NCBI GenBank assembly: GCA_963749675.1
Contig: CAVVNT010000001.1
Span: forward strand, 372,001-436,000
DNA length: 64,000 bases
Direction of reading: 5' to 3'
Source: Roseitranquillus sp963749675
Lineage (GTDB): Bacteria; Pseudomonadota; Alphaproteobacteria; Rhodobacterales; Rhodobacteraceae
Below are positions 16,327 through 25,111 of the stretch, in pieces. Every line of letters begins with the position of its first letter. Position 1 is the first letter of the stretch. Under the pieces are notes generated by a model. It did no database searches, had not been told where the DNA came from, and worked only from the letters and a program-made list of their open reading frames with translations. The position numbers and the translations under genes were made by a program.

Positions 16327-16368
16327 AGACGGTCAAGGGCGCGGCATTGCTGCGCCCTTGAGCCGTCT
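16327..16368 (+). terminator. Intercistronic hairpin between aapJ and aapQ
   Basis: agacggtcaagggcgc pairs with gcgcccttgagccgtct (one bulged base), a stem of about 16 pairs with a 9-base loop, just after the aapJ stop. There is no T-run, so it is more likely an mRNA-stabilising or attenuating element than a full terminator. Confidence 0.65.
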
Positions 16369-16444
16369 TGCGATTTCATCTTCGTCCGCTGACGTGCATC
16401 CGGCTCGCGCCCGGCGATGCTTCGGAAAATGGAGGTTCCGCTGA

Positions 16445-17662
16445 ATGACGACGACGACCGGCGATCCACCAAGGGAGGCATTCCGGCTCAGTCAGCTCAT
16501 CTACGATACCCGGTATCGGTCGCTGACGATCCAGACGGTCGCGTTTATCCTGCTCGTGGCCTCGGTGTTCTGGCTGGTCTCGAACACCGTCCAGAACCTC
16601 GCCGCCCTCGGCAAGGACATCGACTTCGGCTTCTTGGGCACGCGCGCCGGCTACGACATCAACCAGAGCCTCATTCCCTATTCCTCGAACAGCACGCACT
16701 TCCGGGCCGCGCTCGTCGGCATTCTGAACACGCTGCTCGTCGCGTTCATGGGGTGCATCGCGGCGACGATCATCGGCGTTCTGGCTGGCGTCGCCCGGCT
16801 TTCCAAGAACTGGCTCGTCGCGCGCCTCATGACCGTCTACGTCGAAGGCTTTCGCAACGTTCCCCTCCTGCTCTGGATCATCGCGATCTTCGCCGTGCTG
16901 ACGGAATCGACGCCGTCGCCGCGTGACTTCCGCGAAGGCGGTGATGCCTCGATGCTTCTGTGGGACAGCGTCGCGATCTCGAACCGAGGCGTCTACGCCC
17001 CCGCCCCCGTCTGGGGCGCGGGCTCCATTGCCGTCGTCGTGGTCTTCATCCTGTCGCTCTTCGCGATCGTCGCGTGGCGCCGCTACGCCCACGCCCGCCA
17101 GGACCGTACTGGAGAGATCCTCCCGGTCATTCGCATCTCGCTGGCGCTGTTCTTCGTGCCTGCGGTCCTGACGTGGCTGGTCATGGGCCGACCTATCACG
17201 CTCGACTACCCCGAGCTGGGTGGCTTCAACTTCGACGGCGGGCTGCAACTGCGGAACTCGCTAATCGCGCTCTGGCTAGCGCTTTCGCTCTATACCGGTG
17301 CCTTTATCGCCGAAATTGTGCGCGGCGGCATCCTTGCCATCTCGAAGGGGCAGACCGAGGCGGCGTTTGCGCTCGGGCTCAGGCCCAATAGGACGATGGA
17401 TCTGGTGATTCTGCCGCAGGCGATGCGGGTCATCATCCCGCCGCTGATCTCGCAGTACCTCAACCTGACCAAGAACTCGTCGCTTGCAATCGCCGTCGGC
17501 TACATGGACGTCCGTTCGACGCTGGGCGGCATCTCGATCAACCAGACGGGACGTGAACTCGAGGGGATGCTCCTGCTTGGTGCGTTCTACCTCGTGGTGA
17601 GCCTCGCGATTTCGAGCGTGCTCAACCTCTACAACAACAGCGTGAAGCTGAAGGAGCGGTGA
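16445..17662 (+). CDS. aapQ: General L-amino acid ABC transporter permease AapQ
   Basis: A 405-residue inner-membrane permease with multiple hydrophobic segments. The start FRLSQLIYDTRYRSLTIQT and the inserted periplasmic region (DINQSLIPYSSNSTHFRAAL) are typical of AapQ. Near the C-terminus the EAA loop that contacts the ATPase reads GQTEAAFALGLRPNRTMDLV. It pairs with AapM (start 17664, one base after this stop) to form the membrane channel. Length matches the family. Confidence 0.9.
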   Translation: MTTTTGDPPREAFRLSQLIYDTRYRSLTIQTVAFILLVASVFWLVSNTVQNLAALGKDIDFGFLGTRAGYDINQSLIPYSSNSTHFRAALVGILNTLLVAFMGCIAATIIGVLAGVARLSKNWLVARLMTVYVEGFRNVPLLLWIIAIFAVLTESTPSPRDFREGGDASMLLWDSVAISNRGVYAPAPVWGAGSIAVVVVFILSLFAIVAWRRYAHARQDRTGEILPVIRISLALFFVPAVLTWLVMGRPITLDYPELGGFNFDGGLQLRNSLIALWLALSLYTGAFIAEIVRGGILAISKGQTEAAFALGLRPNRTMDLVILPQAMRVIIPPLISQYLNLTKNSSLAIAVGYMDVRSTLGGISINQTGRELEGMLLLGAFYLVVSLAISSVLNLYNNSVKLKER

Positions 17663-17663
17663 C

Positions 17664-18980
17664 ATGAGCGAGATGCACGCCCACACCGTCGCCTACGTGC
17701 GCGAGACCATGGTTGCCGAGGCGGAGCCGCCCGTATCGGAAACGGGCGCATTTCACTGGCTGCGTGAGAACCTCTTCTCCGGTTGGTTCAACATCATCGT
17801 CACGCTCGCGTCTCTGGCCGTCGTCATCTGGATCCTGGGCCACATCCTGCCGTGGTTCCTGCAGTCCGTCTGGGACGCCGACAGCCTCACGGAATGCCGT
17901 GAAATCCGTAACGAGCGTTACGGCGAGGGCGCGGCGTCAGCCTGTTTCGCGGTCATCGTCGAACGATGGAACCAGCTGCTGTTCGGTTTCTACCCGCAAG
18001 AGCTGTACTGGCGGCCGGTTGTCGCCTTCATCCTTTTCCTCGTCGCGGTCGGACCGATCCTGTTCCAATCGTTGCCGCGCAAGATGCTTGCCTTCTCGCT
18101 CATCTACCCCTTTCTGGGCTACCTGCTCCTGTGGGGCGGCACGATCTGGGGTCCGTTGATGGTGGTCGCCGGCTTCGTCATCGGCGCGCTGGCGTTCCGA
18201 CTGATCGAGGACAGATACGGCTCGCTTCTCGCCGCGATTGCGGCGATGCTGCTGCCGATCCTCTGGTGGCTCTTTCTCGCCGGGCCCGTCGCCGGCGCGC
18301 TCGCGGACGTCGCTCCGATCGGTCTGGAGCGCGTGCCCTCAGACGATTTCGGCGGCTTCATGCTTGCCTTCATCATCGGCATAGCGGGCATCTCGCTGAG
18401 TTTTCCGCTCGGCATCCTGCTCGCGCTCGGGCGGCAGTCGCACCTGTTCATCATCAACAAGATCTCGGTGACCTTCATCGAGGTCATTCGCGGCGTGCCT
18501 CTGATCGTCTGGCTCTTCACCGCGTCGCTTCTGCTGAACTACTTCCTGCCGCCGGGGACGAATTTCGACTTGATGCTGCGCGTCATCATCATGGTCACGC
18601 TGTTCGCGGCCGCGTACATGGCGGAGGTCATTCGGGGCGGCCTCGCCGCGCTGCCTCGCGGCCAATATGAAGCAGCGGAGGCGGTGGGCCTCGACTACTG
18701 GAAGTCGATGCGTCTGATCATCCTTCCGCAGGCCCTCAAGATCTCGATACCGGGGATCGTCAACAGTTTCCTCAGCCTCTTCAAGGACACGACGCTGGTG
18801 GTCTTCATCGGTCTGCTCGATCCGATCGGCCTGTCGAACGCGATCCGCGCTTCGACCGACTGGAACGGCATCTACTGGGAACTCTTCGTGTTTATCGGGC
18901 TGCTGTTCTGGATCTGCTGCTTCAGCATGTCGCAATATTCGCAGTACCTCGAGCGCAAGCTCGAAACCGAAAACCGCTAG
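17664..18980 (+). CDS. aapM: General L-amino acid ABC transporter permease AapM
   Basis: A 438-residue permease, second channel subunit of the Aap system. Hydrophobic segments run through the protein. The EAA motif is GQYEAAEAVGLDYWKSMRL followed by ILPQALKISIPGIVNSFLS. The N-terminal region and the CFAVIVERWNQLLFGFYPQ segment are characteristic of AapM. A GAGCGGTGAC ribosome site overlaps the aapQ stop. It acts with AapQ, AapJ and the ATPase AapP. Confidence 0.9.
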   Translation: MSEMHAHTVAYVRETMVAEAEPPVSETGAFHWLRENLFSGWFNIIVTLASLAVVIWILGHILPWFLQSVWDADSLTECREIRNERYGEGAASACFAVIVERWNQLLFGFYPQELYWRPVVAFILFLVAVGPILFQSLPRKMLAFSLIYPFLGYLLLWGGTIWGPLMVVAGFVIGALAFRLIEDRYGSLLAAIAAMLLPILWWLFLAGPVAGALADVAPIGLERVPSDDFGGFMLAFIIGIAGISLSFPLGILLALGRQSHLFIINKISVTFIEVIRGVPLIVWLFTASLLLNYFLPPGTNFDLMLRVIIMVTLFAAAYMAEVIRGGLAALPRGQYEAAEAVGLDYWKSMRLIILPQALKISIPGIVNSFLSLFKDTTLVVFIGLLDPIGLSNAIRASTDWNGIYWELFVFIGLLFWICCFSMSQYSQYLERKLETENR

Positions 18981-18988
18981 GGGAATCC

Positions 18989-19789
18989 ATGAGCCACTCC
19001 ACCGACCTGCAGGAGGTTCAAGCCGTAGATCGCAGCGCGCTGAAGGTCAGCGACGAGGTCGCGATCGAGATCGTCAGCATGAACAAATGGTTCGGATCGT
19101 TTCATGTTCTGCGCGACATCGATCTGACCGTCTACCGGGGTGAGCGGATCGTGATCTGCGGTCCTTCCGGCTCGGGGAAATCGACGTTGATCCGCTGTAT
19201 CAACCGCCTGGAGGAGCATCAGAAGGGGAAGATCGTCGTCGACGGGATCGAGCTCAGCTCCGACCTAAAGAACATCGACAAGATCCGCTCCGAAGTCGGG
19301 ATGGTGTTCCAGCACTTCAACTTGTTCCCGCACCTCACGATCATGGAGAACTGCACGCTTGCGCCGATCTGGGTTCGCAAGGTTCCCAAGAGGGAGGCGG
19401 AGGAGACGGCGATGGAGTATCTGACCAAGGTCAAGATTCCCGAGCAGGCACACAAGTATCCCGGCCAGCTCTCCGGCGGGCAGCAGCAGCGTGTGGCGAT
19501 CGCCCGCGCGCTCTGCATGCGGCCTCACATCATGCTCTTTGACGAGCCGACGTCGGCGCTCGACCCCGAGATGATCAAGGAGGTGCTCGACACGATGATC
19601 GAGCTTGCCGAGGAGGGGATGACGATGCTCGTGGTCACGCACGAGATGGGCTTCGCCCAGGCCGTCGCAAACCGGGTCATCTTCATGGATCAAGGTCAGA
19701 TCGTTGAGCAGAACGAGCCGCGCGAGTTCTTCAACAACCCGAAGTCAGATCGCACCAAGCTGTTCCTCAGCCAAATCCTCGGCCACTGA
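18989..19789 (+). CDS. aapP: General L-amino acid ABC transporter ATPase AapP
   Basis: A 266-residue ABC ATPase with Walker A (CGPSGSGKST), Q-loop (MVFQHFNLFPHLT), signature (LSGGQQQRVAIARAL), Walker B (IMLFDEPTSALDPE) and H-loop (VVTHEMGFA). It drives uptake through AapQM and is last in the operon. The start 8 bases after aapM, the length and the motifs all fit the polar amino acid ATPase family. It converges with the histidine phosphatase gene, whose stop lies 20 bases on. Confidence 0.92.
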   Translation: MSHSTDLQEVQAVDRSALKVSDEVAIEIVSMNKWFGSFHVLRDIDLTVYRGERIVICGPSGSGKSTLIRCINRLEEHQKGKIVVDGIELSSDLKNIDKIRSEVGMVFQHFNLFPHLTIMENCTLAPIWVRKVPKREAEETAMEYLTKVKIPEQAHKYPGQLSGGQQQRVAIARALCMRPHIMLFDEPTSALDPEMIKEVLDTMIELAEEGMTMLVVTHEMGFAQAVANRVIFMDQGQIVEQNEPREFFNNPKSDRTKLFLSQILGH

Positions 19790-19808
19790 GGTCTGACCGG
19801 CCGATCCG

Positions 19809-20297
19809 TCAGAGATCGCGTGGAACGATGAAATCCTCCACCTTGCCGCTGTGCCAGCTCACGTCGGTCCACGAGGCGGTATCGAACGTCATTACCGTGG
19901 TCGCACCCGTTGGGTAGCTGGCGAAGAGCGGGTGGTCGGGCCTCCTGCGGACGATGCGGGTCGCGAAGAGAGCGATCCCGGGATTGTGCGCAACGAGGCC
20001 CACGTGCCCGGCCGAGGCACGGCGCAGGACCGCAAGGATCGTATCGCAGCTTGCGTGATACAGTTCCGGGACGAGCTGCGGCTCCGGCCCGGCGCCTATG
20101 GCCGCGATGTTCGCCCAGGTCTCGCGTGTCCTGACGGAGTCGGAGCAGAGCACTTCCTGCGGCATGCGCCCGGCAAGCCATGTCCCCAAGGCGTTCGACG
20201 CAGTACGGCCGCGCTTGTTTAGAGGTCTCTCGTGGTCTTCTTCGTCCCCCTCCCACGAGGACTTCGCGTGACGAACGAGGGTCAGACGCAGGCTCAT
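19809..20297 (-). CDS. SixA-like histidine phosphatase
   Basis: A 162-residue protein from the ATG at 20297, which overlaps the argB stop (ATGA). The phosphatase signature LVRHAKSSW holds the RHxK catalytic motif of the SixA branch; a second His is in GLVAHNPG. SixA-type enzymes remove phosphate from phosphohistidine or small phospho-substrates. It is the last gene of the argB operon; the functional link to arginine synthesis is not obvious and may be only positional. Confidence 0.8.
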   Translation of the reverse strand: MSLRLTLVRHAKSSWEGDEEDHERPLNKRGRTASNALGTWLAGRMPQEVLCSDSVRTRETWANIAAIGAGPEPQLVPELYHASCDTILAVLRRASAGHVGLVAHNPGIALFATRIVRRRPDHPLFASYPTGATTVMTFDTASWTDVSWHSGKVEDFIVPRDL

Positions 20298-21163
20298 CGC
20301 GGCGCCCGGATCAGGCTTCCGGCACCGTGGTCGGTGTAGAGCTCCAGCAGGCAAGCGTTTGGCACCCGGCCGTCGAGGATGACGACCCCGCGCACGCCCC
20401 CCTCCATCGCGGAAAGCGCCGTCTGCGTCTTGGGGATCATTCCGCCCGCGATGACGCCCGAAGCCGTCATCTCGCGGACGACGTCGGGGGTAATCTCGGT
20501 CACCACTTCGCCGTCCGCGTTCTTCACGCCCGAGACGTCGGTGAGAAGCAGCAGCCGGTCCGCCTTCAGTGCCGCGGCGATCGCGCCCGCGGCCGTATCG
20601 CCGTTGACGTTGTAGGTCGCGCCGTCCCGACCGGCGCCGATCGGGGCGATGACGGGGATGATCTCGGCGCGGTGAAGATCGCGCAGGAAGTCGACGTTGA
20701 GCTCGACCGGCCGTCCGACGAAGCCGAGTTCCGGCGCATCGACCTCACAGATCATCAGCCGCGCGTCCTTGCCCGACAGGCCGATGCCGCGCCCGCCTTG
20801 GCTGTTGATCGCCTGCACGATCCGCTTGTTGACAGTGCCCGCCAAAACCATCTCGACGACCTCCACCGTCTCTTGGTCGGTGACACGCTTGCCATCGCGG
20901 AATTCGCTGACGACGCCGAGGCGCTTCAGGAGCTGGTTGATCATCGGGCCACCGCCATGGACGACCACGGGATTGACGCCGACCTGCTGCATCAGCACGA
21001 CGTCCCGGGCGAAGTTCGCCATCGCGTCGGGCGTGCCCATCGCGTGGCCGCCGAGCTTAATGACGACCGTCGCGCCATCGTATCGCTGCATGTACGGAAG
21101 CGCCGAAGACAGCGTGTGCGCGGTGCCGGTCCAATCGTAGTCCATGGGGTCCTGCGTCCTCAT
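20294..21163 (-). CDS. argB: Acetylglutamate kinase
   Basis: A 289-residue enzyme that phosphorylates N-acetylglutamate, the second step of arginine biosynthesis. Motifs: ATVVIKLGGHAMG (phosphate-binding Lys and Gly), NPVVVHGGGPMINQLL (substrate loop), NVNGDTAAGAIAAALKAD and LLLTDVSGVKN (ATP site). The segment GGRGIGLSGKDARLMI is typical of the arginine-sensitive hexameric type, suggesting feedback control by arginine. It lies 32 bases after engB in the same run. Confidence 0.95.
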   Translation of the reverse strand: MRTQDPMDYDWTGTAHTLSSALPYMQRYDGATVVIKLGGHAMGTPDAMANFARDVVLMQQVGVNPVVVHGGGPMINQLLKRLGVVSEFRDGKRVTDQETVEVVEMVLAGTVNKRIVQAINSQGGRGIGLSGKDARLMICEVDAPELGFVGRPVELNVDFLRDLHRAEIIPVIAPIGAGRDGATYNVNGDTAAGAIAAALKADRLLLLTDVSGVKNADGEVVTEITPDVVREMTASGVIAGGMIPKTQTALSAMEGGVRGVVILDGRVPNACLLELYTDHGAGSLIRAPR

Positions 21164-21195
21164 TCGTGCCCTGATAGCCAGAGGTTACGCGGCCC

Positions 21196-21828
21196 TCAAG
21201 CGATCCCGGCGATGATCGCACGCAGAGTGTCGACGCCGTCCCCCTTCTCGGCAGAGGTGACGACGATCTCGGGGAAGGCCGCCGGGTGGCGCGACAGCCC
21301 CTCACGGACGCGGTCGAGGGGGGCGGAGTCCTTCTTGTCCGCCTTTGTCATGACCGCCTGGAACGGTACCGCGGCGCGATCGAGGAGGGCCATGATCTCC
21401 TCGTCGGGTGGCTTGATGCCGTGCCGACTGTCGATCAGGACGAAGGCCCGCCGCAACGTCGCGCGCCCTGCAAGGTACGCCTTGAGCAGCCGCTGCCAAG
21501 CCTCGACCGTCCTCACCGGCGCCTTGGCGAAACCGTATCCGGGCAGGTCCACCAGATAGCGGTCCGCGACGGTGAAGAAGTTGATCTCCTGCGTTCGCCC
21601 CGGCGTGCCGGAGGTCCGTGCGAGGCCGCGTCGGCCGGTGAGGGCGTTGATCAGCGTCGACTTTCCCACGTTCGAGCGTCCGGCAAAGCAGACCTCGGTC
21701 TGGTCGGCTGGTGGAAGTCCCTCCATGGCGACGACACCCTTGAGAAATTCGGCCCCGCCTGCGAAGAGCCGGCGCCCCGCCTCGATCGCGTCGTCGTCAG
21801 GTGCCGCGATGGGGAACGGAAGGCTCAC
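21196..21828 (-). CDS. engB: Ribosome biogenesis GTPase EngB (YihA/YsxC)
   Basis: A 210-residue GTPase from a GTG at 21828 in a GTGA overlap with the preceding acetyltransferase stop. GTPase motifs: G1 GRSNVGKST, G2 region TSGTPGRTQ, G3 DLPGYGFA, G4 TKADK, G5 TSAEKGDG. EngB acts in assembly of the large ribosomal subunit. The N-terminal segment (EFLKGVVAMEGLPPADQTEV) is the usual EngB lead-in. Placement between yidC and argB is common in Rhodobacterales. Confidence 0.93.
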   Translation of the reverse strand: MSLPFPIAAPDDDAIEAGRRLFAGGAEFLKGVVAMEGLPPADQTEVCFAGRSNVGKSTLINALTGRRGLARTSGTPGRTQEINFFTVADRYLVDLPGYGFAKAPVRTVEAWQRLLKAYLAGRATLRRAFVLIDSRHGIKPPDEEIMALLDRAAVPFQAVMTKADKKDSAPLDRVREGLSRHPAAFPEIVVTSAEKGDGVDTLRAIIAGIA

Positions 21829-22463
21829 GCAGCCGCCTCCAGCGCGTCGAGGTCGTTGCCGCGGATGGCGTTCAGGTTGCGCGTGATCCTCTCCACCGGC
21901 CAGTCCCACCACCTGACGGCAAGAAGACGCCGCGTCGTGTCGGGGTCGAACCTGTGGCGTAGGACGCGGGCGGGATTGCCGGCGACGATCGCGAAGGGCG
22001 GCACGTCACGTGTCACCACCGCGCGTGCTGAGACGATGGCGCCAGCGCCGAGGTGGACGCCGGGCATGAGCACGGCCTCGGTCCCGATCCAGACGTCGGA
22101 GCCGATCACGGTGTCGCCCCGGTTTTCCGCCTCCCACGTGGCGGGGTCGAAGCCGTCCTCCCACCCGTGGCCGAAGATGTTGAACGGGAAGGTCGAGAAG
22201 CCGCCCATGGCGTGCGTTCCGCCATTCATGAAGATCTGCACGCCGTACGCGATCGCAACGAAGTCGCCAACGATCAGCCGGTCGCCGACGAAGTCGAAAT
22301 GGTGCAGGACGTTGCGCGTGAAGAAGTCGCCGGTCCGGTGACGGTCGTCGTAGTAGCTGAAGCGTCCGATCTCGAGGTTTGGCCGGTTTACGGCCAGAGG
22401 CCGCAGGAACGTGGCTGGCGGGTACGAATCCATCGGATGCAGGCGGTCGGGGTCTGGAGCCAT
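21825..22463 (-). CDS. CatB-related O-acetyltransferase
   Basis: 212 residues of left-handed beta-helix hexapeptide repeats, similar to xenobiotic acetyltransferases (CatB/Vat). Visible features: EIGRFSYYDD, the catalytic-His-type segment MNGGTHAMGGFSTFPF and the repeat run GDTVIGSDVWIGTEAVLMPG, then GAIVSARAVVTRDVPPFAIV and GNPARVLRHRF. It would transfer an acetyl group from acetyl-CoA to a hydroxyl. The natural substrate is unknown and need not be an antibiotic. The ATG overlaps the MOSC gene stop (TGATG); the stop overlaps the engB start. Confidence 0.85.
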   Translation of the reverse strand: MAPDPDRLHPMDSYPPATFLRPLAVNRPNLEIGRFSYYDDRHRTGDFFTRNVLHHFDFVGDRLIVGDFVAIAYGVQIFMNGGTHAMGGFSTFPFNIFGHGWEDGFDPATWEAENRGDTVIGSDVWIGTEAVLMPGVHLGAGAIVSARAVVTRDVPPFAIVAGNPARVLRHRFDPDTTRRLLAVRWWDWPVERITRNLNAIRGNDLDALEAAA

Positions 22464-23212
22464 CAGCGCAGCTCCACCGGATCGCCCTCAACGACGCGGC
22501 CGCCTTTCACGACCGCGGCGTAGACGGCGAACTCACGCGCGCCCACGAGGCGCTCCAGCGTCCCGAGCGTGTCCGCATCGCGAAAGCCCGTCTCGGGGTT
22601 GGCAGCGGTAGCGAGACAGCGGCCGACTCGCTCGCGCACAGCGAGGACGGCACTGCCGACGGCGACCTCACGGCCAACCCACTCGAACTCTTCCCACGGC
22701 TCCAAGCCATCGAGGATCACGTTCGCCCGCCACCGCTCGGTCGACAGATCACCCATGCCCAGCGCCGCCGCCACAACCCGGTGGGAGCCCATGCCGAAGA
22801 GCGACAGCCACGGTTCGGATGCGTCTGTCATGCCCTGACCGTCCGGCGCCGGGATCAGGCCCACAGGGCCGACGCGACCCTCCGGCATCAGCGGCGTGAC
22901 CCACTCGAGGAACTCCGCCGCGTCGGTGCGCGGATCAAAGACCAGCGCCTGAGTGTCGGGGTGCGTGAGCCGAAGCCTGCCGTCCGGCAGCGTCTGCGCC
23001 TCGATCGCCATGAGGGATGGAGATCCTGCACCGCGGGTGAAGTTGGCGCAGGCACTCCACTCGCCCGGCTCGGCCCGGCCCGCCGCGTGTGCAGCGGCCC
23101 ACGCGCGGTCGCCGGGCAGGGTGCGGCCCGCGTTGAGGGCGATCTCGGAGAGACGCTCGCGTCCGTGCGCCTTGATCGGATGGCGCCAGATCGCGGCGAC
23201 ATTCGCGCTCAC
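22463..23212 (-). CDS. MOSC-domain protein
   Basis: 249 residues from a GTG at 23212 that overlaps the yidC stop (GTGA). The N-terminal beta-barrel part reads VAAIWRHPIKAHG; the MOSC core contains RWRANVILDGLEPWEEFEWV and ERVGRCLATAANPETGFRDA, with the conserved Cys as a possible sulfur carrier. MOSC domains bind or transfer sulfur in molybdenum cofactor enzymes such as mARC/YcbX. The partner here is unknown. This gene commonly follows yidC in Rhodobacterales. Confidence 0.85.
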   Translation of the reverse strand: MSANVAAIWRHPIKAHGRERLSEIALNAGRTLPGDRAWAAAHAAGRAEPGEWSACANFTRGAGSPSLMAIEAQTLPDGRLRLTHPDTQALVFDPRTDAAEFLEWVTPLMPEGRVGPVGLIPAPDGQGMTDASEPWLSLFGMGSHRVVAAALGMGDLSTERWRANVILDGLEPWEEFEWVGREVAVGSAVLAVRERVGRCLATAANPETGFRDADTLGTLERLVGAREFAVYAAVVKGGRVVEGDPVELR

Positions 23213-25032
23213 TTCTTCGCCGGTGCCTTCTCGGGCGGCTTGCGTTTGAAGCTCGACTTGATGTTGCCGAAGATGTCGGGCTTCGAGCCGTGGCTCCGCA
23301 TGATGATGTACTGCTGGATGAAGGTGATCGTGTTGTTTGTGATCCAGTAGATCACGAGGCCCGAGGCAAAGCCGCCCAGCATGAACATGAAGACCCAGGG
23401 CATCCAGGCGAAGATCATCGCCTGGGTCTGGTCCGTCGGCGCCGGGTTCAGCTTCTGCTGCAGCCACATCGAAATGCCGAGAAGGATCGGCAGCAGCCCG
23501 ATGAAGATCAGCGCCAGGAACGATTGCGGCTCGGGCGCAGCCCACGGCAGAATGCCGAAAAGGTTGAAGATCGACGACGGGTCTGGCGCGGAGAGATCGC
23601 GGATCCAGCCGACGAAGGGCGCGTGGCGCAGTTCGATCGTGACGAAGATCACCTTGTAGAGCGAGAAGAAGATGGGAATCTGCAGAAGCAGCGGCAGACA
23701 GCCCGAGGCCGGATTCACCTTGTTCGTCTTGTACAGCTCCATCATGCCCTGCTGGAGCTTCTGGCGATCGTCGCCGGCCTTTTCCTTGAGCTTCTCCATC
23801 TCGGGCTGAAGCTCCTTCATGCGCGCCATCGAAACGTAGGACTTGTAGGCGAGCGGGAAGAGGATGGCCTTAATGCAGAAGGTCAACAGGATGATCGCGA
23901 CGCCCATGTTGCCGATCAGTCCGTTCAGGAAGTGAAGGGCGGTGAAGATCGGCTTGGTCAGGAAGAAGAACCAGCCCCAGTCGATCGCGTCGATGAACTT
24001 GACGATGCCGGCGCGCTCGTACGCGCGGATCGTCTCCCACTCCTTCGCTCCGGCGAAGAGCTGCTGCGTCGAACTCGCCGACTGACCCGGCTCGACGGTG
24101 ACGGCAGGCAGGCGCGCCTCGGTCTGATAGATGTCAGAGCGGGGCGAGTACTTGCTGACGGCGGTGAAGGGCTGCCCTTGCTGGGGCACCAGCGCAGTCA
24201 TCCAGTAGTGGTCGGTGAAGCCGATCCAGCCACTCTCGGTGACCTCCGCCACCTCGACCTGAGCGCCCTCGCGCTCCACGAAGTCGAAGTCCTCGGCATT
24301 GCCGTAGTCGGTTTCCGACAGCTCTCCGTCCGCCATGCGGATCATCCCTTCGTGGATGATGAAGAACCCGCTTAGATCGGCCGGCTCGCCGTGGCGTGCC
24401 ACGATGCCGTAAGGGGCGAGGCGCACGGCCTCGCCCGAGTCGTTTTGAACGCTTTGCGTGACGGTGAAGAGGTAATTCTCGTCCACCGAGAATTCGCGCC
24501 GGAAGGTCAGTCCAGCCTGGCTTTCCCAAGCAATGGTGACCGGTGATCCCGGCGCGAGCGTCTCGCCGCTCTCGACCTGCCAGTCCGTGTTTGGCCCCGG
24601 CACGGCGTCTCGCCCGAGATCCGCGGCGCCCGCCCAACCGTAGATGGCATAATAGGCGTTGTTTCCGCCAACCGGGCGCAGGAGCTGGACGATAGGAGAA
24701 TCCGGATCAACCTCTTGCCGGTACCGCTTGAGTGCCAGATCGTCGATCCGGCCGCCGCGAAGCGAGATGGAGCCGCGGAGGGCGGGGCTGTCGATGGCGA
24801 TGCGGGCAGCCTCGGCCGCCTCCTCCGGGGCCGGGACCTGCGCCGGCGGGGCCGTTTCTCCTGCCGTCGGCGGAAGCCCGACCACCCCGCCCGCGTCGAG
24901 TTGCTGCTCGGACGGGACAGTCGGGTCGGGATTCGCCGCGCGATCCTCGGGCGGGAACAGCAGGAACCAGACCAGAATGACGAGGAAGCTCAACGCCGTG
25001 GCGAGAATGAGGTTCCGGTTCTGTTCGTCCAT
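23209..25032 (-). CDS. yidC: Membrane protein insertase YidC
   Basis: A 607-residue inner-membrane insertase. The first helix is LILATALSFLVILVWFLLF, followed by a large periplasmic beta domain (residues about 60-340), then the conserved helical core (KPIFTALHFLNGLIGNMGVA, MELYKTNKVNPASGCLPLLL, IPIFFSLYKVIF and a late AMIFAWMPWVFMFMLGGFAS). It inserts proteins with or without the Sec translocon. The C-terminal tail is basic (KRKPPEKAPAKK). The closeness of yidC to yidD, rnpA and rpmH is a widespread arrangement. Confidence 0.96.
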   Translation of the reverse strand: MDEQNRNLILATALSFLVILVWFLLFPPEDRAANPDPTVPSEQQLDAGGVVGLPPTAGETAPPAQVPAPEEAAEAARIAIDSPALRGSISLRGGRIDDLALKRYRQEVDPDSPIVQLLRPVGGNNAYYAIYGWAGAADLGRDAVPGPNTDWQVESGETLAPGSPVTIAWESQAGLTFRREFSVDENYLFTVTQSVQNDSGEAVRLAPYGIVARHGEPADLSGFFIIHEGMIRMADGELSETDYGNAEDFDFVEREGAQVEVAEVTESGWIGFTDHYWMTALVPQQGQPFTAVSKYSPRSDIYQTEARLPAVTVEPGQSASSTQQLFAGAKEWETIRAYERAGIVKFIDAIDWGWFFFLTKPIFTALHFLNGLIGNMGVAIILLTFCIKAILFPLAYKSYVSMARMKELQPEMEKLKEKAGDDRQKLQQGMMELYKTNKVNPASGCLPLLLQIPIFFSLYKVIFVTIELRHAPFVGWIRDLSAPDPSSIFNLFGILPWAAPEPQSFLALIFIGLLPILLGISMWLQQKLNPAPTDQTQAMIFAWMPWVFMFMLGGFASGLVIYWITNNTITFIQQYIIMRSHGSKPDIFGNIKSSFKRKPPEKAPAKK

Positions 25033-25111
25033 GAAGGCCCACCGCCTGCCGATTATCGGGAAACAGCGGGGTTCAACAGGTCAGGGCGTCAAAGGTCAAG
25101 GGCGGAAGCCC

